From: Novosphingobium pentaromativorans US6-1
GTDB taxonomy: Bacteria > Pseudomonadota > Alphaproteobacteria > Sphingomonadales > Sphingomonadaceae
DNA length: 64,000 bases
Reading direction: 5' to 3'
Assembly (NCBI RefSeq): GCF_000767465.1
Contig: NZ_CP009294.1
Coordinates: forward strand, 1-64,000
Position 1 is the stretch's first letter; each line of letters opens with the position of its first letter. A program made the translations under genes and the position numbers. Of this stretch, positions 20,609 to 29,094 are shown piece by piece. Under the pieces are notes generated by a model. The model worked only from the letters and a program-made list of their open reading frames with translations, did not search any database and was not told the origin of the DNA.

Positions 20609-20716
20609 TCAGGATGAGGTCAATGGCTCCTCAAGCGTTTCGGGGATGCCGGGCGCCGCAATATCCGAGACCATCCGCACCCCGTCGAATACGATGGGAC
20701 TGGCGACCCCGGTGCG
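20609..20716 (-). pseudogene. Short C-terminal gene fragment cut by the IS3 element
   Basis: Reading leftwards from the IS edge, one frame gives about 35 residues containing TGVASPIVFDGVRMVSDIAAP and a TGA stop. It has the look of real protein, unlike the other frames here, but I cannot name the family. The rest of the gene is not on the other side of the IS element, and no matching target duplication flanks it, so the element probably took part in a rearrangement that removed the remainder. Confidence 0.3.
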
Positions 20717-20804
20717 CTGTGTCCGCCGTCAGCACCAATGGCACAGATTTGAGGTTGTGATTTAAGGAGGATTTGGGCTTCGTCGTAGTGACGAAGGAAC
20801 GAAG

Positions 20805-21191
20805 ATGAAGCCCAAATCCTCCTATTCAAAATCGCCGTCGAAGGCCCCTGCGGAGCAGGTGGTGAAGGATATCCGGCGGCAGACCCGGCGGCACTTCTCT
20901 GCCGAGGACAAGATCCGCATCGTGCTTGAAGGCCTTCGCGGCGAGGACAGCATTGCCGAGCTGTGCCGCAAGGAAGGCATCGCGCAAAGCCTGTACTACA
21001 CCTGGTCGAAGGAGTTCATGGAAGCGGGCAAGCGCCGCCTGGCGGGCGACACTGCCCGTGCCGCGACCACCGGCGAGGTGCAGGATCTGCGCCGCGAAGC
21101 GCGTGCCCTGAAGGAATGCGTGGCCGACCTGACACTCGAAAACCGTCTGCTGAAAAAAAGCATGATCGCGGATGGGGGCGACGACGAATGA
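20805..21191 (+). CDS. IS3-family OrfA
   Basis: A 128-residue DNA-binding subunit with an HTH (FSAEDKIRIVLEGLRGEDSIAELCRKEGIAQSLYYTWSKEF) followed by a leucine-rich coiled coil (LRREARALKECVADLTLENRLLKK). Near the end, an A7G run at 21153-21160 is a likely site for -1 ribosomal slippage. The orfB frame is the -1 frame and is open across it, so an OrfAB fusion transposase can be made, as in other IS3 elements. Confidence 0.85.
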   Translation: MKPKSSYSKSPSKAPAEQVVKDIRRQTRRHFSAEDKIRIVLEGLRGEDSIAELCRKEGIAQSLYYTWSKEFMEAGKRRLAGDTARAATTGEVQDLRREARALKECVADLTLENRLLKKSMIADGGDDE

Positions 21192-22174
21192 GGTATCCCG
21201 CATCCGAAAAGCTCGAGATCATCCGGATCGTCGAGCAGTCGCACCTGCCCGCCAAACGCACGCTGGACAAGCTCGGCATCGCCCGCCGGACGTTCTACCG
21301 TTGGTATGACCGTTATCTTGGGGGCGGGCCGGAAGCGTTACAGGATCGGCCATCGGCGCCGAGCCGCGTGTGGAACCGCATCGGTGACGACATCCAGAAC
21401 CAGATCATCGAAATGGCGCTGGAAGCCGACGCGACCAATCTCAGCCCTCGCGAACTGGCGGTGCGCTTCACCGACGAGAAGCGCTACTTCGTATCGGAAT
21501 CCACGGTTTACCGCCTGCTCAAGGCGCACGATCTGATCACCAGTCCGGCCTATGTCGTGATAAAGGCCGCCGATCAGTTCCACACCAAGACTACCCGCCC
21601 GAACGAGATGTGGCAGACCGACTTCACCTACTTCAAGATCATCGGGTGGGGCTGGATGTACCTCTCGACCGTGCTCGACGACTTCTCGCGCTATATCATT
21701 GCCTGGAAGTTGTGCACCAACATGCGTGCCGAGGATGTAACCGAAACGCTGGACCTCGCCTTGGCGGCTTCCGGCTGTGACAGCGCCACGGTGCTGCACA
21801 AGCCCCGGCTGCTCAGCGATAACGGCCCCAGCTACATCGCCGGCGAACTGGCCGAATATATCGAGGCCAACAAAATGAGCCATGTCCGCGGCGCTCCCAT
21901 GCACCCGCAAACCCAGGGCAAGATCGAGCGCTGGCACCAGACCCTGAAAAACCGCATCCTGCTGGAGAACTACTTCCTGCCCGGCGACCTCGAAGCCCAG
22001 ATCGAGGCCTTCGTCGAACATTACAATCACCAGCGCTATCACGAGAGCCTAAATAACGTGACGCCCGCCGACGCCTACTTCGGCAGGGCCCCGGCCATCA
22101 TCGAACGACGAGAAAGGATCAAGCGACAGACCATCGAATATCGGCGCTTGCAGCACCGCAAGCTCGCCGCCTAA
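21188..22174 (+). CDS. IS3-family transposase OrfB
   Basis: A 328-residue catalytic subunit with an rve-type integrase core. The DDE residues are in MWQTDFTYFKI, LLSDNGPSYIA and GKIERWHQTLKNR. An N-terminal HTH (RTLDKLGIARRTFYRWYDRYL) precedes it. Its ATG overlaps the orfA stop (ATGA), but translation is probably mainly by -1 frameshifting at the A7G run upstream. Full length with no damage seen. Confidence 0.9.
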   Translation: MRYPASEKLEIIRIVEQSHLPAKRTLDKLGIARRTFYRWYDRYLGGGPEALQDRPSAPSRVWNRIGDDIQNQIIEMALEADATNLSPRELAVRFTDEKRYFVSESTVYRLLKAHDLITSPAYVVIKAADQFHTKTTRPNEMWQTDFTYFKIIGWGWMYLSTVLDDFSRYIIAWKLCTNMRAEDVTETLDLALAASGCDSATVLHKPRLLSDNGPSYIAGELAEYIEANKMSHVRGAPMHPQTQGKIERWHQTLKNRILLENYFLPGDLEAQIEAFVEHYNHQRYHESLNNVTPADAYFGRAPAIIERRERIKRQTIEYRRLQHRKLAA

Positions 22175-22249
22175 CATCAACCCCCAGACGAGGCCCGCAC
22201 TCCGCTAATCTACGCCGCGAGTTGTGCCGAATGTTCTGACGACGAACAG

Positions 22250-23749
22250 CTATGTCCTTCGGGGCTTCTCCGCTTCAATCGCAGGCTGCGGCGGCAAGCC
22301 GAGACTTATGGCCTTGAGTTCCAGGAATTCGTCGATCCCGTGACGCGATCCCTCGCGCCCCAGTCCCGATTCCTTGACCCCGCCGAAAGGCATGGTTTCC
22401 GAAGAAATGATGCCGTTGTTGAAGCCGACCATGCCAACCTCGAGTCTTTCGGCAAGGCGCCAGAACCGGTCCATGTCGCGGGTGAATGCGTAGGCGGCCA
22501 GGCCCGAGCGGGTGCTGTTGGCCAGGGTCAGGGCTTCGGCCTCGGTTTCGAAGCGGAAGAGGGGAGCGACCGGTCCGAAGGTCTCTTCCAGCGCCAGCCG
22601 CATGTCGGGGTTGGCGCCGGTCAGGACCGTGGGCTGGTGGAACAGCTCGCCGGCTTCATGCCCTTCGCCTCCAGTGACGATTCGGGCGCCGCGCCCCACG
22701 GCATCGCCGACATGTTCGCGCACCTTGTGCAATGCTGCGGCGGTGATCAGCGGTCCTTGATCGGTCTCGCCTTCCAGGCCGTTGCCGACGCGGAAAGCCG
22801 CGACTCTGGCGGCCAGCGCTTCGGCGAACCGGTCATGGATGCCGTTCTGCACCAGGATGCGGTTGGCGCAGACGCAGGTCTGGCCGGTGTTTCGGAACTT
22901 TGAAGCGATCGTGCCCGCCACGGCGACATCGATATCGGCATCGTCGAACACGATCAGCGGAGCGTTGCCGCCCAGCTCCATCGACACCCGCTTGAGCGTC
23001 GTCGCGCACTGCGCGGTCAACAGCTTGCCAACCGCGGTGGAGCCGGTGAAGGTGAATTTGGCAACGCCGGGATGGCTGGTCAGGACCGACCCGATCGCCG
23101 GCGCATCGCCGGCGATGACATTGAAAGCGCCTGCCGGAACACCCGCCTCGAGCGCCAGCCGGGCCAGCGCGAAGGCCGTGAGCGGGGTGAGTTCGGCGGG
23201 TTTGAGCGTAACCGTGCACCCCGCTGCCAGGGCGGGCGCGACCTTGCGCGTGATCATCGCCGCGGGAAAATTCCATGGCGTAATCGCGCCGACCAGGCCC
23301 ACCGGCTGCTTGAGAACCAGGACCCGGCGATCGCGCTGGGCGGGGATGATCTCGCCATTGATGCGCCGGGCTTCTTCCGCGAACCATTGGATGAAGCTGG
23401 CCGCATAGTCGATCTCGCCCAGCGCTTCGGCCAGCGGCTTGCCCTGCTCGGCCGTGAGCAGCATTGCCAGATCGTTGCGGTTTTCGCGAACGAGCGCGAA
23501 CCATGCGTGCAGAATGGCGGCGCGTTCGGCGGCCGAATGGGCCCGCCATTCCCCGAAGGCTCTGGCGTTGCTTTCGACGGCGCGGTTCGCCTCGACCGCA
23601 CCCAGGAGGGGGATTTCCGTCAGCGCCATCCCCGTCGCAGGATTGATCACGGCAATCGCCCGCTCGGCAGTGGCTATGGCCTCGCCATCGACGACCGGCA
23701 GGCCTTCAGCGAATTCTGGCCGGGACAAGAATGGGTGGGAAACAGGCAT
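22250..23749 (-). CDS. NAD(P)-dependent aldehyde dehydrogenase, GabD/SSADH-like
   Basis: A 499-residue aldehyde dehydrogenase closest in pattern to succinate-semialdehyde dehydrogenases. It shows ITPWNFPAAMITRKVAPALAAG, the glycine motif FTGSTAVGK, the general-base Glu in MELGGNAPL and the catalytic Cys in NTGQTCVCANR. It is the last gene of the minus-strand operon that begins with the extradiol dioxygenase, so it could act on an aromatic or ring-fission aldehyde such as salicylaldehyde instead of succinate semialdehyde. The stop sits at the very edge of the IS3 element (end 22248); the C-terminal tail after the SSADH core (PPQPAIEAEKPRRT) is somewhat long. Confidence 0.85.
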   Translation of the reverse strand: MPVSHPFLSRPEFAEGLPVVDGEAIATAERAIAVINPATGMALTEIPLLGAVEANRAVESNARAFGEWRAHSAAERAAILHAWFALVRENRNDLAMLLTAEQGKPLAEALGEIDYAASFIQWFAEEARRINGEIIPAQRDRRVLVLKQPVGLVGAITPWNFPAAMITRKVAPALAAGCTVTLKPAELTPLTAFALARLALEAGVPAGAFNVIAGDAPAIGSVLTSHPGVAKFTFTGSTAVGKLLTAQCATTLKRVSMELGGNAPLIVFDDADIDVAVAGTIASKFRNTGQTCVCANRILVQNGIHDRFAEALAARVAAFRVGNGLEGETDQGPLITAAALHKVREHVGDAVGRGARIVTGGEGHEAGELFHQPTVLTGANPDMRLALEETFGPVAPLFRFETEAEALTLANSTRSGLAAYAFTRDMDRFWRLAERLEVGMVGFNNGIISSETMPFGGVKESGLGREGSRHGIDEFLELKAISLGLPPQPAIEAEKPRRT

Positions 23750-23872
23750 GGCGTGAAACCTTTGCGCGCGGGTGGGAAATTCAAGGGATTCAAACGAAAC
23801 GGGGCGGAACCGCCGGAACGGATCAACCCCGGAATCGATAGAGTGACCTTACGGTTACCCCAAGGAGAGCCG

Positions 23873-26347
23873 TCAGTACTTGTAGGCGACCTTGAGGAAC
23901 CATTCGCGCGGCCGCGAATAGGTTGCCTGGGCAACGCCCGATGAGTCCAGCTGGACAAACCCACCTTGAATGTAGCGCTTGTCGCTCAGGTTGGTGACAC
24001 CAGCGGTTACGGTGAAATGGTCGCTGGCGTCGGTGAATGAGGCACTTGCCCCGAACACGCTATAGGCGGGCTGATAGAGCCTCGGGTCGTTGACAGCGTC
24101 CTTGAAGGCGCCGCTCTGGTGATACCAGTCGCCACGCAGCACGAACTTGCCCATCTCGCTCTCGTGAACAGTCGCATTGGCGGCGAGCGTCGCTGTCCAT
24201 TCGGGAACGAAAGAAAACTTCGAGTTCAAGTTCACCGGAAAGGCATCGGGGTCAATCGAACGGTAAAATGCGTCCAGATAGCCCACACCGTAATCGATCC
24301 GCAACCAGTCGGCAGGGGCTGCCTGGCCTTCGATTTCGAAGCCCTTGATCCGGCCCTCGCCACCGTTGCGGACCTTCGGCGCAATGCCTTCATTCACTAC
24401 GATCTGCATGTCGTTGTAGTCCGACTGGAATACCGCGACATTCATGCGCAGACGCCGGTCGAACAGTTCGGTTTTGAGGCCGACTTCGTAGGACGTGACG
24501 AATTCCGGCTTAAAGGACGGGGTGAATTGTTCCGCGAAGGTCCTCTGCGTGAATCCGCCGTTCTTGAAGCCCTTTGAATAGGACGCATAACCCATGATAT
24601 TGTCGGTGAACTGGTAGTTTACCGACAATGCCGGGGTCCATTCCTTGGAATGAACTGAAACTTCGAACGCCGGAACGGTATGGTTTCCACCCGGGTTGGT
24701 AGCGGACGCCACACAAGTCGGATCCGGGAAACCGTCAAACGGACCACCGACGATCAGCTGCGGGACGTTCTGACCAACCAAGCAACGGCTAAACTGGATG
24801 AACACGCCATCGGGATAAGGCAAACCAGGAATGCCCGCGGTGAAGTCACGGGTGATTACCGACAACGAGGGATCGTAGCGCTTGGTCTCGTCGGTGTAAC
24901 GTATGCCCGGCGTAATCGAGAGGCGATCCGTCACCTTGTATGAGAACTGCAAGTATCCGGCATAACTGTCGTTATCGACCAGCCCGCCGCTCAAAAAATC
25001 AGCAAATCCAAAGCGCAAAGGCTGAATATCTTTGCCTTTCTCCTTCAGATAATAGGCTCCCATCGTAAACTGCAGCTTATCGTCCAGAATCTTACCCGTT
25101 AGCTGGAGCTCTTGAGAGGCCTGCCAAATGCGGACATTGGACGAAAAACCAACCATGTCGATCGGAGACACGTCTAAATCCATGTCTACGGTCGATTTTT
25201 GGTCACGATAAGCACTTATCGACTTCAAAGTAACATTACCGAAATCATACTCAAGCGAAAGGTTCGTGCCCCAAAGATCGAAATTCGAACGATTTGGCCC
25301 TCCCGCCCAGGTCTCGTCGATGTTGCCTGTCACCCACCGCGAGGAATAGCAGATTGGATTGTCGGTCGGTGCCAGTTGGCCAGGAGCGCCACATTGTCCT
25401 GCCCCTTCGCGAAGCTTATTGTACGCAAAAGGGGCGCTGGGGATGCTGACCACGCGCCCATTGATGGTCTGGAACTGCAGCAGATCCGGCGAATCACGGT
25501 TCTCAATCAGATAATTGGCGGCCATCTCCTCGCGCCGAATATTGACGTCGGCGGCGAGAAGCGCCTTGAAATTGTCGGTCGGTTCCCACTTGAAAGCGAC
25601 GCGGCCCGAAAAGCTGTCCTTGTTGCCTTGACGCCCACCATCGAGTAGGCGGCGCTGATAGCCGTCGCGGGTCTCGTAGGAAGCGACCGCGCGCATTGCC
25701 AGCGTGTCGCTGATCGGAACATTGACGATGCCCTTGAAATCCGCGCGATTGAAGCGTCCGGTTGCGGCTTCAAGCTTAAGTTCGAAGTCGTTTCCGGGTT
25801 CATTCGTGTTGACGAGGATCGCGCCGCCAATCGTGTTCTTGCCGAACAGAGTTCCCTGAGGTCCTCGCAGGATCTGGACATTTGCGATGTCCGCCATTTC
25901 AAGCAGACCACCAATCGATCGGGCGACATAGACGCCATCGACATAGATGCCAACACCAGGATCGACGGTGATGTTGTAGTCGGTCTGTCCAACGCCACGG
26001 ATGAACGCGGTTAGCGTCGCACTCGAACCCGAGATGTTGCCAACCGGCTGGATATTCACGTTAGGTGCGTAGGACGCCACCTGGGCGACGTTAGCGATTT
26101 GCCGGTCTTCGATCATGCTGCCGCTCATCGCGGTAACCGCGATCGGCGTTTCCTGCGCATTCTCTTCGCGCTTGCGGGCCGTGACCACGATCTCGTCGAG
26201 ACCGCCGTCCGAAGTTTCGTCTAGGACAGCCGCGTCGGCTTCCTGAGCATAGGTTGCGGTGGGAGCCAACGCGAGGCTGGCCAATGTCAAGCTCGTGGTA
26301 ACCGCAAGCACTCGCTTAGCGGTTTCGATTGACGATTTCTTATACAT
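23873..26347 (-). CDS. TonB-dependent outer-membrane receptor
   Basis: An 824-residue receptor. The signal peptide (MYKKSSIETAKRVLAVTTSL...) is likely cut after ATYA. A TonB box-like DEIVVTARKREENAQ precedes the plug domain, which contains the IRGVGQ and GTLFGKNTIGGAI motifs. The rest is a 22-strand-type barrel ending KVAYKY with the terminal aromatic residue. Sphingomonads use such receptors to take up large or hydrophobic compounds. Its place in the operon between the chromene carboxylate isomerase and the aldehyde dehydrogenase points to uptake of the aromatic substrate rather than iron, but the ligand cannot be told from sequence. GGGAGAGGAA forms the ribosome site. Confidence 0.88.
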   Translation of the reverse strand: MYKKSSIETAKRVLAVTTSLTLASLALAPTATYAQEADAAVLDETSDGGLDEIVVTARKREENAQETPIAVTAMSGSMIEDRQIANVAQVASYAPNVNIQPVGNISGSSATLTAFIRGVGQTDYNITVDPGVGIYVDGVYVARSIGGLLEMADIANVQILRGPQGTLFGKNTIGGAILVNTNEPGNDFELKLEAATGRFNRADFKGIVNVPISDTLAMRAVASYETRDGYQRRLLDGGRQGNKDSFSGRVAFKWEPTDNFKALLAADVNIRREEMAANYLIENRDSPDLLQFQTINGRVVSIPSAPFAYNKLREGAGQCGAPGQLAPTDNPICYSSRWVTGNIDETWAGGPNRSNFDLWGTNLSLEYDFGNVTLKSISAYRDQKSTVDMDLDVSPIDMVGFSSNVRIWQASQELQLTGKILDDKLQFTMGAYYLKEKGKDIQPLRFGFADFLSGGLVDNDSYAGYLQFSYKVTDRLSITPGIRYTDETKRYDPSLSVITRDFTAGIPGLPYPDGVFIQFSRCLVGQNVPQLIVGGPFDGFPDPTCVASATNPGGNHTVPAFEVSVHSKEWTPALSVNYQFTDNIMGYASYSKGFKNGGFTQRTFAEQFTPSFKPEFVTSYEVGLKTELFDRRLRMNVAVFQSDYNDMQIVVNEGIAPKVRNGGEGRIKGFEIEGQAAPADWLRIDYGVGYLDAFYRSIDPDAFPVNLNSKFSFVPEWTATLAANATVHESEMGKFVLRGDWYHQSGAFKDAVNDPRLYQPAYSVFGASASFTDASDHFTVTAGVTNLSDKRYIQGGFVQLDSSGVAQATYSRPREWFLKVAYKY

Positions 26348-26359
26348 AAATTCCTCTCC

Positions 26360-26947
26360 CTATTTTTCTAAGTACTCTTCCAAGAACTCCAGGCGGTCGT
26401 TGCCCCAGAAGATTTCATCGTCGACAAACATTAATGGCGCGCCGAAGACTCCCCGCTGATAGGCTTGGCTTCGAACCTTCCGGTATTCGTTCTGGCCTAG
26501 TGACGAGTCCACGAAGGCAGTCAACGCTTCTGCATCAAGCCCGGCTTCGGCTGCGCAGGCGCGCAGTTCTTCGCGGTCGCTTGGATCGATCCCCTGTCCC
26601 CAGATGCGATTGTAAGCAGCGGCGACGAATGCTCCCGCCTTGCCCTGCTCGCGCGCATAGAGCGTGGCGCAGTTCCAGTCCTTGCAGGCAAAGCTGGCCG
26701 GAAAACGCAAGGGAGCGTCGTATTTGCGGGCCCACCGGTTGAGGTCCGCCATCATCACCTTGATTTTCGGAACCACCTCGCGATTGGACGGGCCGTAGTT
26801 CCCCGCCGCGATCTTCGCCTCGGGGATATCGATCGGCCAATATTCGAGTTCGCAACCGGCCTTGCGGGCGATTTCAGGGAGCTTCAGCTGCGCGAGGTAG
26901 CTGAAGGGACTGATGAAGTCGAAATAGAAGTCGATCTTGCGGGTCAT
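26360..26947 (-). CDS. nahD: 2-hydroxychromene-2-carboxylate isomerase (NahD-like)
   Basis: A 195-residue thioredoxin-fold isomerase of the GST kappa/DsbA group. The start FYFDFISPFSYLAQLKLPEIARKAG holds the family Ser (S13), which positions glutathione. Later features are RFPASFACKDWNCATLYAREQG and the end GVFGAPLMFVDDEIFWGNDRLEFLEEYL. The enzyme interconverts 2-hydroxychromene-2-carboxylate and trans-o-hydroxybenzylidenepyruvate in naphthalene breakdown. The ATG overlaps the alpha-subunit stop (ATGA). The longer reading frame to 27220 is not used. A GST gene is at 34984; the NahE-like partner is at 49541, far away in another unit. Confidence 0.9.
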   Translation of the reverse strand: MTRKIDFYFDFISPFSYLAQLKLPEIARKAGCELEYWPIDIPEAKIAAGNYGPSNREVVPKIKVMMADLNRWARKYDAPLRFPASFACKDWNCATLYAREQGKAGAFVAAAYNRIWGQGIDPSDREELRACAAEAGLDAEALTAFVDSSLGQNEYRKVRSQAYQRGVFGAPLMFVDDEIFWGNDRLEFLEEYLEK

Positions 26948-28212
26948 CGTGCGGTCCCGAAGCCGACGAGCTTCTCGTAATTGTCCCAGAAGCCGATAAT
27001 GGCGCCTTCGGTGACAAGATGGTCGGCATCTTCGGCGCGGCCCCCCCCCATGGCGATGAAGGAGGTTGCCTGCTGCTCGCCGGCAATGGCGTTCTGGACG
27101 ATTTCCACCGCTTCGCCGTCTTCCATCGAAACCAGCCCGGCCGGACCGATCAGGTTGGTCTGCTTGCGCCGGATTGCCTGCATTTCTGCATCGTCGTCGG
27201 CGTAACCGAAGTGGGTCCAAACCAGTTCGAACGCTTCGGGACCCTTGGGCACGGTTTGCCTCACTGCGAGCGTGTTCTGAATCTGCTGGAGAACCAGGTT
27301 CGGGAACACCGCGAGGATAACCAAGGTAATGCCGTCATCGAATTCCTGGCGGCCCTTGATCAGCGACATGTCCTGAAGCTTGAACTCGGTATCGAAAGTC
27401 CTGGATTCGCCATAGGCCTGTTTGTCGGCGGCATCGTCGTTGCTGGCGGCGATGGAATAGAGGAGCGAATGCCGCTTCTCGCTATCCATCAGTGCTTTGC
27501 CGGTCTGGGTCGACCGATAGAGACCGAACGTGTTGTGGAACAGGTGCAGAAGGCTGGCGTGATAGGGATCGCGGGTATTCTCGGCATAGAGCTTCCAGTT
27601 ACCGTGAACGTATTGCCGCTGATCGCCCAGAACCTTGATCGGCTTGTGCATGATCCGTTCGATATGCTCGACAACCAGCGGGCCGAGAAAATCGTCCAGT
27701 GGCACCACGCTCTCTGAGAAGCTCGCGAACACGAGCCCGCCAACAATCCCGACGCGCAGCTGCTTGAGCCCGTGCTGCTTCATGTCGAAATCGCCGGGCA
27801 TTCCGCCCTGGCCCTTGAGGCCGCGGCGGAACGGCACCCCGATCAGATTGCCGGCGAGGTCATAGGCCCATTGGTGGTAAACACATTCGAGATTGGGGCG
27901 ATTGCCGCGCAGTTCGCGGCACACCAGGGCCCCGCGATGGGCGCAGCGGTTGACCACGACATGAACGGCGCCATCCGCGGCCCTGGTGACGATGACCGGG
28001 GTTTCTCCGATAAAGGTCGATTTGAAATCGCCAGCATCGGGCACTTCCGCCTCGAGCGCCACGAAAGACCAGGTCTCGCCCTGGAAGATCGTTTCCTGCT
28101 CGCGCGCGTGGTACTCCGGATCGGTGAAAACCCGGTAGGGAACTCGGCGACCAGTTCCGTTTGCGGTTTTCGAGCGGTTCTCGTCTAGCACAGCTGTGTC
28201 GGTCATAATCAA
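26944..28212 (-). CDS. Rieske oxygenase alpha subunit, salicylate/anthranilate type (copy 1)
   Basis: A 422-residue large subunit of an aromatic ring hydroxylase. The Rieske cluster ligands are in NRCAHRGALVC (CxH) and ECVYHQWAY (CxxH). The mononuclear iron pocket is in NWKLYAENTRDPYHASLLH. Length and pattern match the salicylate 1-hydroxylase, salicylate 5-hydroxylase and anthranilate dioxygenase group. It is closely similar in motifs to the protein at 33184-34458. Its small subunit is just upstream at 28229 and a ferredoxin at 28718. With the naphthalene-type genes around it, salicylate to catechol is a likely reaction, but the exact substrate is inferred. Confidence 0.85.
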   Translation of the reverse strand: MIMTDTAVLDENRSKTANGTGRRVPYRVFTDPEYHAREQETIFQGETWSFVALEAEVPDAGDFKSTFIGETPVIVTRAADGAVHVVVNRCAHRGALVCRELRGNRPNLECVYHQWAYDLAGNLIGVPFRRGLKGQGGMPGDFDMKQHGLKQLRVGIVGGLVFASFSESVVPLDDFLGPLVVEHIERIMHKPIKVLGDQRQYVHGNWKLYAENTRDPYHASLLHLFHNTFGLYRSTQTGKALMDSEKRHSLLYSIAASNDDAADKQAYGESRTFDTEFKLQDMSLIKGRQEFDDGITLVILAVFPNLVLQQIQNTLAVRQTVPKGPEAFELVWTHFGYADDDAEMQAIRRKQTNLIGPAGLVSMEDGEAVEIVQNAIAGEQQATSFIAMGGGRAEDADHLVTEGAIIGFWDNYEKLVGFGTAR

Positions 28213-28228
28213 TAATCCTGGTCGCGGA

Positions 28229-28717
28229 CTAAATCGGGCGAACCATCATCGTGTCGATGAGGTTGGTATCGAAAACGGCGATCTTTGAGCGGAACAAGGG
28301 GCGCTCGCCAGACAAGTCGATCTCGTCGATATACTTGCCCGAATTGTAGATTGTGGTGCGTCCGTCAGTGCGGGTCATAAGGACCGCATAGCTGGTGTGC
28401 GACTTGGCGAGCGTTCCGGTTGCGGAAACGATTCGGGTCGGACCGAGAATATGTCGGTAGGCATGCACCGGGAAGATGTTGGCCTTGCGCAGCGACACGA
28501 TGCGATCGGCCAGCATTCCGCGGCTGTCGCAATAAATCGCCGACGTATCCATTTGCCGGTCGAAATTCTCGCGCGCGATCACGGTGTAGACGCAGTCCGA
28601 AACAAACAGATCCGGCCACTCTTCCAGCCGGTCGTCGTCGATCAGTTCAGCGTAGAGCGCATTGAGCTCGGTCACGAGTTGCTGCAGCTCGTAGCGCGTA
28701 GGGGACTCGAGGAGCAT
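28229..28717 (-). CDS. Rieske oxygenase beta subunit (copy 1)
   Basis: A 162-residue small subunit with the SnoaL-like fold that supports the alpha3-beta3 complex. Visible family features are LNALYAELIDDDRLEEWPDLFVSDCVYTVIARENFD near the start and the closing ISKIAVFDTNLIDTMMVRPI-type end. It is immediately preceded by the ferredoxin gene with no gap (the stop of one adjoins the start of the other) and followed after 16 bp by the alpha subunit. It closely resembles the beta subunit at 34455-34934. Confidence 0.85.
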   Translation of the reverse strand: MLLESPTRYELQQLVTELNALYAELIDDDRLEEWPDLFVSDCVYTVIARENFDRQMDTSAIYCDSRGMLADRIVSLRKANIFPVHAYRHILGPTRIVSATGTLAKSHTSYAVLMTRTDGRTTIYNSGKYIDEIDLSGERPLFRSKIAVFDTNLIDTMMVRPI

Positions 28718-29044
28718 TCAGGCGCTCCCTTCCGGCTGATCGATGCACACCCAGCCGTCGTCGATCGTGACTGAGTAGGTCTTGATCGGAACCTGGCAGG
28801 GAAAGGCTTTGGCTGCTCCGGTGGCGATGTCGAAGGAACCACCATGGAACGGGCATTCGATGATTCCGCCGTCCTGGTAGCCATCGGTCAGCATGGCATT
28901 GCCATGGGTGCACATATTGTCGGTGACGAATACATCGCCATCGACGTTGTAGACGGCAAGCGCAGGCATTTGCTCCTGGTAAACCGCGACAGGTTCACCA
29001 TCCTTAACGTCCGCTACTTGGCAAAGGCGCAGTTTGTTCGACAT
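28718..29044 (-). CDS. Rieske-type ferredoxin of the ring-hydroxylating oxygenases
   Basis: A 108-residue soluble [2Fe-2S] ferredoxin like BphA3/NahAb. The Rieske ligands are in NMCTHGNAML (CxH) and IIECPFHGGSFD (CxxH). It passes electrons from a ferredoxin reductase to oxygenase alpha subunits. It is the only Rieske ferredoxin seen in the window, while five oxygenase pairs are encoded, so it is likely shared. The matching reductase is at 47334-48560. The start ATG at 29044 has a modest ribosome site; a longer frame to 29212 runs toward the extradiol dioxygenase gene. Confidence 0.9.
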   Translation of the reverse strand: MSNKLRLCQVADVKDGEPVAVYQEQMPALAVYNVDGDVFVTDNMCTHGNAMLTDGYQDGGIIECPFHGGSFDIATGAAKAFPCQVPIKTYSVTIDDGWVCIDQPEGSA

Positions 29045-29094
29045 AGCGTCTCGCAATTCCAATCTTGCTTCCGAACTGGCGGTTAATGGAAGGC

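Larger units (their letters stand above)
20718..22248 (+). mobile_element. IS3-family insertion sequence, complete
   Basis: About 1.53 kb. The ends are imperfect inverted repeats: TGTGTCCGCCGTCAG from 20718 pairs with the complement of the right end, TGTTCGTCGTCAG reading in from 22248, and the similarity continues inward (GGCACA, then CTTCGTC or CCTCGTC) for about 60 bp. It holds orfA and orfB. The three or four bases next to the two ends do not match (CGC left, GCT right), so no clear target duplication is present. The right end lies one base from the stop codon of the aldehyde dehydrogenase gene. Confidence 0.8.

Noticed and set aside
20718..22248. Aldehyde dehydrogenase truncated by the IS3 insertion
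   Set aside because: The dehydrogenase frame covers the full SSADH length and has its own stop outside the IS boundary.
26948..27220. N-terminal extension of the chromene carboxylate isomerase frame (arginine-rich)
   Set aside because: It is the shadow of the oxygenase alpha-subunit gene in another frame; the real start at 26947 overlaps the alpha stop and begins a normal NahD N-terminus.
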